Positions 9,952 to 18,989 of a DNA stretch of 58,629 nucleotides are shown in pieces. Under the pieces are notes generated by a model. It worked only from the letters and a program-made list of their open reading frames with translations, ran no database searches and had not been told where the DNA came from. The first letter of the stretch is position 1, and each line of letters opens with the position of its first letter. The position numbers and the translations under genes were made by a program. The DNA comes from Opitutales bacterium (lineage in GTDB: Bacteria; Verrucomicrobiota; Verrucomicrobiia; Opitutales; UBA2987), in contig JAJFLV010000066.1 in assembly GCA_021772535.1 (NCBI GenBank), positions 1 to 58,629 of the forward strand, in the 5' to 3' direction.

Positions 9952-12900
9952 TTATAGTTTTTTTTCGTTTCCTAAAAACCGTTTCAGAATATCCAACATT
10001 TCATCCGTCATAACCGGTTTGGCCAAGTGGCCGCTGCAACCCGCTTCCCTCTGTTGCTCTTCTGCATCAATGCCGGTGCTGGCCGTCAGTGCAATAATCG
10101 GCACTTTCGCATTCTCCGGCCTGGCACGAATCCGGCGAGTTGCCTCTAAACCATCCATGATGGGCATTCGCATATCCATGAATATCAGGTCAGGGCGAAT
10201 TTTATCGGCAAGTTCCACCGCTTCCTTTCCATTTTCGGCCACGGTGATTTGATGCCCCTGCTGATTGAGCATGTCCAGGAGCATCGTTCTAATGATCAAG
10301 CTGTCTTCGGCCAGCAAAATTCGACATCCCGTAGGAACGGAGCCCTCAATATTTTTTTGGGATTTCTCCTCCTTGAGCAATCTGTCAAAAATTGTAACCT
10401 GGGGCAATGTAAACCAAAAGGTGCTTCCGACACCGGTCTGGCTATTGACTCCAATCTGGCCATTTTGAAGTTCCACCAAGCGCCGGGTTAAGGCGAGCCC
10501 GATGCCCGTTCCTTCAGAGGAGTTGCCGCCGGATTTGCTGATCTGGTAAAATTCGGAGAATATTTTTTCCTTTTCCTCTGGATCGATGCCGAGTCCGGTG
10601 TCGAATACCTCTACCCTGATCCCGCTCTCCATGTCCTGAAGGATGTTAATTCCAATACGGCCTCCATCCGGCGTGAACTTGAATGCGTTGGATAAGAGGT
10701 TTAGCATAATTTGCATACACTTTCTTTTATCTACGGTAATTTCGGTAAGATTGGGATCTATAAATGTTTCCACCTGAAGGTTTTTTTCATTGAACTTTGC
10801 AGCCATGATACTGAGAATTTTTTCAATAAAATCCGCCGGAGGAAAGACATCCAGTTCGACTTCCATTTTCCCCGAATCGATTTTGGCCAGGTCGAGAAGG
10901 CCATTAATGAGATTGAGTAAATGCCTTCCGGCATTGGTAATATTATGGATATAGTCGTTTTGCTTTTCATCGATAGTTGGACCGTAATTTTTAGTATAAA
11001 GATCGGCATACCCCAAGATGGCGCTCAAGGGGGTGCGCAGCTCATGGCTCATGGAGGAAATGAAACGGCTGCGCATGTTGTTGGCTTCCTGCAAGCGCAA
11101 GTTCGCGTCCATCAATTTTTCCATAGACAAGCTCAATTCCGCCGTTCGAGACTCCACCGTATATTCCAGGTTTTGCCGGTGGTTTTCCAATTCCTTCTCG
11201 ATTTTTTTTCTTTCGGTAATGTCTCTAATGACCGCAATTAAGGTAAGGCCGGTCTCCATTTTTGCTGTACTCAAGACAAACTCCATTGGAAAAACAGAGC
11301 CATCTTTTCGCAAACCGGAGACCTCTTGCGGTTTTCCCAGGAGTTGCCGTTTTCGCGTTTTTAAATATGCCTTAAAGATTTCATCATATTTGCTATGGAA
11401 TTCTTCTTCAAAAAGAGCAAAAATATCCCGGCCGATTATTTCCTTGGCAGAATAACCGAATAATTCTTCTGCCGCCGGATTTAAAATTTTGATCTGTTTT
11501 CCTTCATCGAACACGACAATACCTTCGGCCACGGTGTTGAGAATAGTGGAAAGCCGCGCCTCGTTTTCATGAAGGCTTATTTGCGCTTTTTCCCTTTCTG
11601 TAGTGTCTTCAATAATTGCCACAAACACTGCCGCATCACCGAATGTGGACATTTGCAAATGCGCATTGATGGGATAGGTGCTGCCATCTTTCCTTATGTG
11701 CAGCGAGGACAAACGCAATCTTTCCCTTTCTCCCGAAAGCAAAGGCTTAAGCATTTTTTCAAAAGAAGCCAGTTTGTATTCGGGATTTACATCCAAGGGA
11801 GTTAATTCTGCCAATTCTTCGCTGCTATATTGAAGATTCTCACGGGCCCCCCGGTTAACCTGTACAAACTTATAAGTAAGAGTATCCACGATGTAAATTT
11901 CATTTAACGATTCTTCCAGAATATGGCCCAAACGGGCTGCTTTCTCCTCAGCCAGACGTAATTCTTTGATGTCCACATTAGCGATGATGACATTAGACCA
12001 TGTTTCTTCGCACCCCGGAACAAGGGTAAGCGAGGTTAAGAAATTGCAAGGTTGGCCCGTAAAACTTCTGGCCAACATTTCACATTCAAAAAAGGTTTTT
12101 CCTTCGCATAAAGCAACTAACTCATCCCGGAAGTCAGAAAAGTTTTGCGGGGATAAAAATTTATCCACTCCTCCCAGCAGATCCGATTTGGTTTTCGCAT
12201 CAAACGCCTTAACCGCAGCGGGATTTACATCCAGTATTCTAACCAGGGAAAAACATTTGTGAACGGCCTTGGGATGCTTCTGGAAATATTCCCTGAAATC
12301 GGTCACACCGGAATAACGCAATCCCTCAATGTATTCCTTAACCGCAGAAAAGTTCTCTTCCCAGAGGGCGACCGGGGAAAACTCGAATATATTGCGGAAT
12401 CGCTCGCTGCTGAGACGAAGGTCGTTCTCTATTTTTCTCAACTCGGTTATATCCGTGAGGATAGTTAAGGCACAAATTCCGGATTTTTGGTCGAACTTGA
12501 AGGGTATCTTAGTCACCTGCTGGTATTTAACTCCTCCTTTAGGTTCCAAGTTTATTTTCTCGCTGAAAGATTTAATTTCACCGGATTCTATGACTTCCAG
12601 GTCGTCCTTTAAAAATTGTTCCACCTGTTCTTTAGAGGGATCAAGCTGCAATTCTGTGTGTAGAAAGCCGATAAATTCTTGAACCGTTTTATTAGCATCG
12701 CCGGCCGCGGCCTCGTTGATGTAAACAAATCTGCCATCCCTGTCCTTAACAAATATCGGGTTGGGCAATGCATCGAGGAGAAGGCGTAAACGAGTTTCGT
12801 TTTCCTTGACGGCTAACTCAGCTCGTTTACGTGAATCGATATCCTGATGGATGCCGACCACGCGCAAAGGCTTGCCTACGCTGTCCCATTCGAAAATCTT

Positions 12901-15900
12901 CCCGCAGGTTTGGATCCACTTCCAGCCACCGGCTTTGGTGCGTAAACGTAATTCACTCTGGTATAACGGGGTTTCTCCATACAAGAGGGCTTTCCAGGCA
13001 TCTTTTAATCGAGGTAAATCATTGGGATGGACATACTTAGTAAAATCATCGACATTGGTGGAAAACTCATCCTGTTCGTAACCGAACATGGAAGCCAAAT
13101 TTTCACTCCAGAAAGTTTCACGGGTTTGCAAATTAGAATCCCAGAGGCCCAGATCGGCCCCCTTAATGGCCATTTCCAGACGGGCTCTCGCATTTTCAAA
13201 AGCATCCTCGGCCTGTTTACGCTCCAATTCCGCCGAAACGCGCGCGGCGAAAATATTGATTACCGACAGAGGAAGGAGATATTCCGAGACCGGTTTTCGA
13301 AAAAGAAGGACCATAATTCCAAGCGTCTCGCCGCTGGAATAATACAGCCTTTTGCCGATGTATCCTTCAATGTCCATCTTTTGCAGCAACTTGTCGTTTG
13401 GAAACAATTCTTGAATACCGCTTTTATGGAAGCATGGATCCTCCTCGTCATTTTGCAGGACGCAGGAACAGGGTGTGCCTTTGAGATCGTATTCGATATT
13501 TTCTATGATTTTTCCATCGGCGCAGGCAACCAGGGTCTGCACGCTTTCCTTGCTTTCATCTTTGAATATTCCAATGAAGCTATAATCCGCCCCCATGATA
13601 TTGGCTAAATTGATCGCTAAACCCTGATAAAAAGAATCCCCGATTTTTTGCGAAACTTCCTTGGCAACTGCATTGATGGTCTCCTGAATGCGCTTGTTCT
13701 CGCTGATATCCTGGAAAGTTCCGCTTAACTTGACTGTTTTGCCGTCAACAATATGGGGCTGACAAAGGGATTGTATCCAAAGATCCTTACCCTTTGCAGT
13801 GGTAAACCGCAGTTGTAGATCGTAGGGTTCGCCATATTCGATGGACCTCTGTATCGCTTTTTTCAGCATTGGCCGGTCTTTCAGATGGTAAAAGCCGATC
13901 ATTTTTTCGAGAAGAGGCCGATAATCCAACGGCAATTCGTGCATCCGATAGGTTTCCTCGGTCCAGCGAACCTCAAGGGTTTTCGCATCAAGCTCCCAAC
14001 CACCCACTTTGGCCATTCGTCCAGTTGCATTGAGAAATTCCTCGCTGCGCTGCAAAGCTTGCTCCACCTGCTTTTTATCGGTGATATCCCGAATGAAGCC
14101 GTAAAATATCGTGTGACCGCCAATGTTTGTTTCGAGAACAGATATATCTATGGGGAAGATTTCGCCGTTATTTCGTTGGGCCATTACCTCTCGGCCAATG
14201 CCGATGATCTTTTTTTCACCCGTTTTAATGTATTTCCGCAGATAGCCGTCATGGCCACTTTTGTGCGGCTCCGGCATCAGCTTGCTGACATTCTGTCCGA
14301 TCAACTCCTCTTCGGAAAAACCGAACATTTTGCCGAGCGCATGATTGACCGTCTCGATGAGGCCAAATTTATTAATTGTGATAATGCCAAGGGAACATGT
14401 ATGGAGGACTGCTTCCAACCGGCTTTCACTCTCCTTAAAAAACTTTTCCAATTGTCTAAAATTAGTCAGGTCGATTACGGAAACATAAACCCTTGACCAG
14501 GTATCCTCGTAGCCTCTAGCCACCGAAACATTAACAAGAGTGGCGATTGGATTCCCAGGCACCGTCCGACTGGAAATTTCGATGGAAAACTCCTGTTTTC
14601 CTTCCGAGAGAGAAATCAATTCCTCCTTGAATCCCGGGTTGGGGCCCTCCGGGTTAACACCTGGCGGAGATCCCAAAAGATCCTCTTTGCGGTCCGTTTT
14701 GTAAAGTTTAAGGGTGGCTTCATTGATTTCGACCACTTTAATCAATTGGGTCAAACGGGCCACTTCCCCAGGGGCGTTCTCGAAATACTCCCGGAAATCC
14801 TCAACCCCCGATTTTCTCAACTCATCAATATTTATTTTTACTTCCGAAAAATCCTCCTCCCAAAGGGAGATGGGGGATTGCTCGAATAGGGAGAGGTACT
14901 GCTGGCAAGAATTATCAAGGTCGGCGGTCCGCTTTCTGACCAGGCTGCGTAATCGTTGATTGAATAAAAAAAGACCCAAAGCCACCGCTCCAAAGACTCC
15001 TATAACCCAGAATAACAATTTCACCAACCATGAGTATTTTTCCAGTCGGGATTCTTCCGGATTGTAAACAAACCCTTTGAGAGATGCATCCTTAGGCGCC
15101 AAACCAACTTCCTTGTAAGTGTTGGCCATGTGTTCCCACCGACCAGGGTTCATATGGCCCATCTCAACGATACCAGGGAGAATGAGTTGGCGCATGGCCT
15201 CCGCCTCAAAGCGCATACTTTCTCTCGTCAGGCCTCTTTTTCCCACATCGTAATTGTTCAGGATCACGTCGATGATCTCCTCGGTATTGGCCATGGCATA
15301 CTCCCAACCTCGCAAACTGGCCTGGAGAAATCTTTCTGTGCGTTGAGGATGTTCCTCCAGCTCTTTTTCAGAGGTATAAATGGAATCACCATAAAAATCG
15401 TAACCATACCTGGACGGTTTGATAACCACATAAGAGATACCCCGTTTCTCCAAAATAAATGGGAGATCAGTCAAATAACCCGCAATGACGCCGATTTCGC
15501 CTTTGATTAATTTGTTGAGATTATCTTCATAAGTGAAAGAGTAACGGGTAGTGTTCACTTCAATTTGATCGAAGGGGATACCCTCTTGCATAAACATGCC
15601 AATGAACTCGGGGTTTTCCCAGAAACCCAGGGAGGATTTGACCGAAGGAATGTCGTGCAAATTTAATACTCCGGAATCGGCTCGGGCAATAAGCGCTGCC
15701 GGGGAGTGCTGAAAGATGGCAGCCAGGACAACGACAGGATTGCCCCGTAAACGGGAGGAAACCACACTCGATAAAGTGACCCCGTAATTGGCGTTTCCGG
15801 CCAGAACCTCCCCAATACCGCTATCTACTGAGGACAAGGAATCTTCCTTCATACTGACAGTTAATCCCACTTCACGGTAAAAACCCATCTCCTGTGCAGC

Positions 15901-16137
15901 ATAATAGCCAGCAAACTGAAATTGATGTAACCAACGCAGTTGCAGAGATACTTCCTCCAGGCCAACTTCGGCCAAAGCGATATTAGGCCCCAAACAGGTC
16001 AGAAAAAAACCTGCCGCCAGGCAAACAGTCTCTCTGACCGGGATACAGTTATTAACCCTTGAAAGTAAACCCTTCAAGGCCTTCAATTTTGAATGGAGCG
16101 GTATGTATGGCAAAAGAGTTTTACAGGGATTATTCAT
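9952..16137 (-). CDS. Giant hybrid histidine kinase with NMT1/THI5-like periplasmic binding domain, PAS repeats, GAF-like region, HisKA, HATPase, REC (2061 aa)
   Basis: Signal-like N-terminus then LQLRWLHQFQFAGYYAAQEMGFYREVGLTV (NMT1/THI5 SBP signature), TM near LVKLLFWVIGVFGAVALGLFLF, multiple PAS, SSMSHELRTPLSAILGYADLY, REC ILLAEDS...FMDMRMPIMDG. Confidence 0.94.
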   Translation of the reverse strand: MNNPCKTLLPYIPLHSKLKALKGLLSRVNNCIPVRETVCLAAGFFLTCLGPNIALAEVGLEEVSLQLRWLHQFQFAGYYAAQEMGFYREVGLTVSMKEDSLSSVDSGIGEVLAGNANYGVTLSSVVSSRLRGNPVVVLAAIFQHSPAALIARADSGVLNLHDIPSVKSSLGFWENPEFIGMFMQEGIPFDQIEVNTTRYSFTYEDNLNKLIKGEIGVIAGYLTDLPFILEKRGISYVVIKPSRYGYDFYGDSIYTSEKELEEHPQRTERFLQASLRGWEYAMANTEEIIDVILNNYDVGKRGLTRESMRFEAEAMRQLILPGIVEMGHMNPGRWEHMANTYKEVGLAPKDASLKGFVYNPEESRLEKYSWLVKLLFWVIGVFGAVALGLFLFNQRLRSLVRKRTADLDNSCQQYLSLFEQSPISLWEEDFSEVKINIDELRKSGVEDFREYFENAPGEVARLTQLIKVVEINEATLKLYKTDRKEDLLGSPPGVNPEGPNPGFKEELISLSEGKQEFSIEISSRTVPGNPIATLVNVSVARGYEDTWSRVYVSVIDLTNFRQLEKFFKESESRLEAVLHTCSLGIITINKFGLIETVNHALGKMFGFSEEELIGQNVSKLMPEPHKSGHDGYLRKYIKTGEKKIIGIGREVMAQRNNGEIFPIDISVLETNIGGHTIFYGFIRDITDKKQVEQALQRSEEFLNATGRMAKVGGWELDAKTLEVRWTEETYRMHELPLDYRPLLEKMIGFYHLKDRPMLKKAIQRSIEYGEPYDLQLRFTTAKGKDLWIQSLCQPHIVDGKTVKLSGTFQDISENKRIQETINAVAKEVSQKIGDSFYQGLAINLANIMGADYSFIGIFKDESKESVQTLVACADGKIIENIEYDLKGTPCSCVLQNDEEDPCFHKSGIQELFPNDKLLQKMDIEGYIGKRLYYSSGETLGIMVLLFRKPVSEYLLPLSVINIFAARVSAELERKQAEDAFENARARLEMAIKGADLGLWDSNLQTRETFWSENLASMFGYEQDEFSTNVDDFTKYVHPNDLPRLKDAWKALLYGETPLYQSELRLRTKAGGWKWIQTCGKIFEWDSVGKPLRVVGIHQDIDSRKRAELAVKENETRLRLLLDALPNPIFVKDRDGRFVYINEAAAGDANKTVQEFIGFLHTELQLDPSKEQVEQFLKDDLEVIESGEIKSFSEKINLEPKGGVKYQQVTKIPFKFDQKSGICALTILTDITELRKIENDLRLSSERFRNIFEFSPVALWEENFSAVKEYIEGLRYSGVTDFREYFQKHPKAVHKCFSLVRILDVNPAAVKAFDAKTKSDLLGGVDKFLSPQNFSDFRDELVALCEGKTFFECEMLARSFTGQPCNFLTSLTLVPGCEETWSNVIIANVDIKELRLAEEKAARLGHILEESLNEIYIVDTLTYKFVQVNRGARENLQYSSEELAELTPLDVNPEYKLASFEKMLKPLLSGERERLRLSSLHIRKDGSTYPINAHLQMSTFGDAAVFVAIIEDTTEREKAQISLHENEARLSTILNTVAEGIVVFDEGKQIKILNPAAEELFGYSAKEIIGRDIFALFEEEFHSKYDEIFKAYLKTRKRQLLGKPQEVSGLRKDGSVFPMEFVLSTAKMETGLTLIAVIRDITERKKIEKELENHRQNLEYTVESRTAELSLSMEKLMDANLRLQEANNMRSRFISSMSHELRTPLSAILGYADLYTKNYGPTIDEKQNDYIHNITNAGRHLLNLINGLLDLAKIDSGKMEVELDVFPPADFIEKILSIMAAKFNEKNLQVETFIDPNLTEITVDKRKCMQIMLNLLSNAFKFTPDGGRIGINILQDMESGIRVEVFDTGLGIDPEEKEKIFSEFYQISKSGGNSSEGTGIGLALTRRLVELQNGQIGVNSQTGVGSTFWFTLPQVTIFDRLLKEEKSQKNIEGSVPTGCRILLAEDSLIIRTMLLDMLNQQGHQITVAENGKEAVELADKIRPDLIFMDMRMPIMDGLEATRRIRARPENAKVPIIALTASTGIDAEEQQREAGCSGHLAKPVMTDEMLDILKRFLGNEKKL

Positions 16138-16681
16138 TCCATGGCACTAGGACATAATAGACAATATGGAGAATTCCTAGAAGCCAATCAAGGATAGGAA
16201 GAAAACCCCTTCGTCAAAAGCAAAAAGAAATCCCATGGCATAATGCCGTTTCTTGCAATCTCAATAAAATAATAACACGTTAAAACTATTCCTACAACAG
16301 GTAGATGTTTGCATATTCCGCAGGTCTATCCACGTAGTGTCGAGTTCCGGTGAATCTTTTGAGCAATGAGAACGCTAATGAGGGTAAGCACAACGCACCT
16401 GCAGGTTCAAAATCGCCTCCTTCCCTGAGAAGAGAAGATTTGAAGTTCTTGAAGTCTGAGGCAATTGTGACAAAAGGGCCGTGCCGGTAGGCATAACGCC
16501 CCCGGCTCTGCCTTGCCGGAGTGGTAGTAGGACTCCTGCCCAGGTAAAGTTATCATCGGGACATGGCAACTGAAATACCAAAAATCGTTCGATTATCTAT
16601 ATCGTGCAATTCTTGTCTTTTTTAAATAAATTATCATTTTCAAAGGTTTATACATTTGGCGGATAAATCCGTAATTACCCG

Positions 16682-18568
16682 ATGCGATACCTTTTGCTTA
16701 TTAATTTCCTCATTATGCCGTATTCAAGCGGGGTACCGACACGGGCACAAATTGCCGACGGCATCACCTTGGGTGAAGAACTACAGGTTTTTTCCGATGC
16801 CTGGATGGAGGAAAAAATGACTAAACACCATATCCCTGGTTCTGTCCTGGTGGTGGTAAAAGATGGTTTACCGCTTTTTTCAAAAGGCTATGGCACGGCA
16901 GATTTGGAAACCATCGTGCCAATGGACCCGGACAAAACCATTTTAAGGGTTGCTTCCATTTCGAAACTGGTCACCGCTACAGCTGTCATGCAGGTGTTTG
17001 AAAGAGGGCTTGTTGACCTGCAAACCGACATTCGCACCTATATCGAGCCCGATTTGATGCGGGCCTACCCCAGTTCGGTGAATCTGCACCAGCTTCTGAC
17101 TCACAGCGCCGGTGTGGGAGATAAATTCTTCGGACAAACGGTGAAAAAAGCCAAAGATCTGCTTCCTTTGGAGGCCTATTTGCGAGAGGAGTTGACCAAA
17201 CCACTGGCCCCGCCCGGATTCTTTGTCAATTATTCCAGTCATGGAATTTCACTGGCCGCCCATGTTGTCGAAAAGGTGACTGGGCTTAATTTTGAGGAGT
17301 ATTGCCAGCAAAATATATTCGGCCCACTGGGGATGGATAAGAGCACTTTTGTCCCGTCTGACGCATTAATGAAAAATGCCTGTACCTGTTACAAATATAT
17401 TTTTGGCGGCTACCGGATCCTGCCTATGCGACATTGGCGTCACTATCCTGCCTCCACACTAACTACCACCGGCAACGAAATGGGGCGGTTCATGATTACC
17501 CATCTTGAAAAGGGGACGCTGCAATTGCCCGGAGAAGCCGGGAAACGGATTTTTTCAACCGAAACCACCCAAATAATGCACCGGCGGCAGTTCACCATGC
17601 ACCCCCGGATGCCGGGCATGGCCTATGGGTTTTGGGAGCGCCGGGAAAATGGCTGGCGGCTGCTTTGGCATAGTGGCCACATGCCGGGGCATCGCACAGG
17701 ACTTTTCTTAATGCCTTCGGAACGACTGGGGCTTTTTCTTTTCAGCAATACCGAATTTCGTCTTTTCGATCTCTTTATCGAAGATTTTTTCGATCGATTT
17801 TATCCCTCCCCGAAAAGTCAGCCGATTCTCGCTGGCGCCAAAGAGGACTTGAATCGCTATGCGGGCGCTTACCGGCACACCTGGTATCCAAGAAGAACAA
17901 TTGGGAAAATCACCGCCTTTCACGGTGGGCCGGGTCAACAATTGAATGTCAAACCGACAAATGCCGGTAAAATGCTTTTGATCGGAGACAAGCCTTATGA
18001 GCCGGTCGTTAAAAACCTATTTCGCTTGGCTGGGAGTGATGAATATACCGCCTTCTGGGAAACAACAGCAGGTAATCCCTTGGTGCTTTACCAAGGCGGG
18101 ATGTTTGCCTACCACCGGTTGAGATGGTTCCAGAGGGTGGAGTTTCACTATATGCTGAGCGCCCTGGTTTCCCTCATTTTCCTGGTCTCCTTTTCGATCT
18201 GGGCGTTTTCAATTAAAAAATCGGGGCTTCGGCGGCAGAGAGAAGAACCCTGGTGTGTGCCGACTGCTCGATTAAGCGCGGGGCTCGTTTGCGCTTTCTA
18301 CCTTGCTTTTTTCGTGGGACTGCCAGCGGTAGTGTCAACGGGCGCCTACAAAATGGTTCAGGAGATCCAGTTATCGCTCAAAATCCTGCTGGCGGCGCCG
18401 CTCCTGGGTTGTGCCTCCTCGGCGGTGTTGTTCTGCGCACTGTCCGTAGCCTGGAATTTTCCACAAATGAAGAAGAAGGATAAAATACTCTACACAATCA
18501 TCCTTTTAAACTCTCTGGCAGCAGCATGGTTTCTGAACCATTGGAACCTTCTTGGCTATCGATTCTAG
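16682..18568 (+). CDS. Serine hydrolase, class C beta-lactamase/PBP4*-like, with C-terminal TM segments
   Basis: SISK (SxxK) in RVASISKLVTATAVMQ; LLTHSAGVGD; VNYSSHGISLAAHVVEKVTG; WHSG third motif; hydrophobic C-terminal third. Confidence 0.88.
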   Translation: MRYLLLINFLIMPYSSGVPTRAQIADGITLGEELQVFSDAWMEEKMTKHHIPGSVLVVVKDGLPLFSKGYGTADLETIVPMDPDKTILRVASISKLVTATAVMQVFERGLVDLQTDIRTYIEPDLMRAYPSSVNLHQLLTHSAGVGDKFFGQTVKKAKDLLPLEAYLREELTKPLAPPGFFVNYSSHGISLAAHVVEKVTGLNFEEYCQQNIFGPLGMDKSTFVPSDALMKNACTCYKYIFGGYRILPMRHWRHYPASTLTTTGNEMGRFMITHLEKGTLQLPGEAGKRIFSTETTQIMHRRQFTMHPRMPGMAYGFWERRENGWRLLWHSGHMPGHRTGLFLMPSERLGLFLFSNTEFRLFDLFIEDFFDRFYPSPKSQPILAGAKEDLNRYAGAYRHTWYPRRTIGKITAFHGGPGQQLNVKPTNAGKMLLIGDKPYEPVVKNLFRLAGSDEYTAFWETTAGNPLVLYQGGMFAYHRLRWFQRVEFHYMLSALVSLIFLVSFSIWAFSIKKSGLRRQREEPWCVPTARLSAGLVCAFYLAFFVGLPAVVSTGAYKMVQEIQLSLKILLAAPLLGCASSAVLFCALSVAWNFPQMKKKDKILYTIILLNSLAAAWFLNHWNLLGYRF

Positions 18569-18586
18569 GATTAAAGCCCTAGAATC
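18561..18586 (+). terminator. Perfect 9-bp inverted repeat spanning the serine hydrolase stop codon
   Basis: GATTCTAGG-attaaagc-CCTAGAATC; no T-tract follows, so terminator function is uncertain. Confidence 0.4.
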
Positions 18587-18989
18587 TATGCAACTGGCAG
18601 ATATCGAGAAAAAAAATTGCCAAACCGTATTGAAAGGAGAAAAATGTACTCGAAAGCTCCAGAGGTCGATAATTTCAACGGTTCATTCTCAATATATAGA
18701 AAATCCCGATTTATCTAAATATTAACAAGATTGTCATTAATTTCCACAGGTTAAGTTTAAGTTTCGTTTGCCTAAGGCATTGAGAGAAAACCTCTCAAAC
18801 CTGCCATGCCTTTAATTTTGGAACAGGAATTCGGGAACGATTCGATTAAATCTCCTGATTTTATTCGGGAAGGTGCGCAACCAGCTTTGAAAGTATTCAA
18901 CGTCAATATTTTCGTAAAATTACCTGCCTTGGAACCGGTTTTTGCCGGAATGGATAAAACTTATAGGGGAACTAAGAAAGTGAACTAAT

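Noticed and set aside
16375-16581. 68-aa minus-strand ORF upstream of the kinase array
   Set aside because: No domain, no clear ribosome site; the region may be a mobile-element remnant or leader, but I could not support either.
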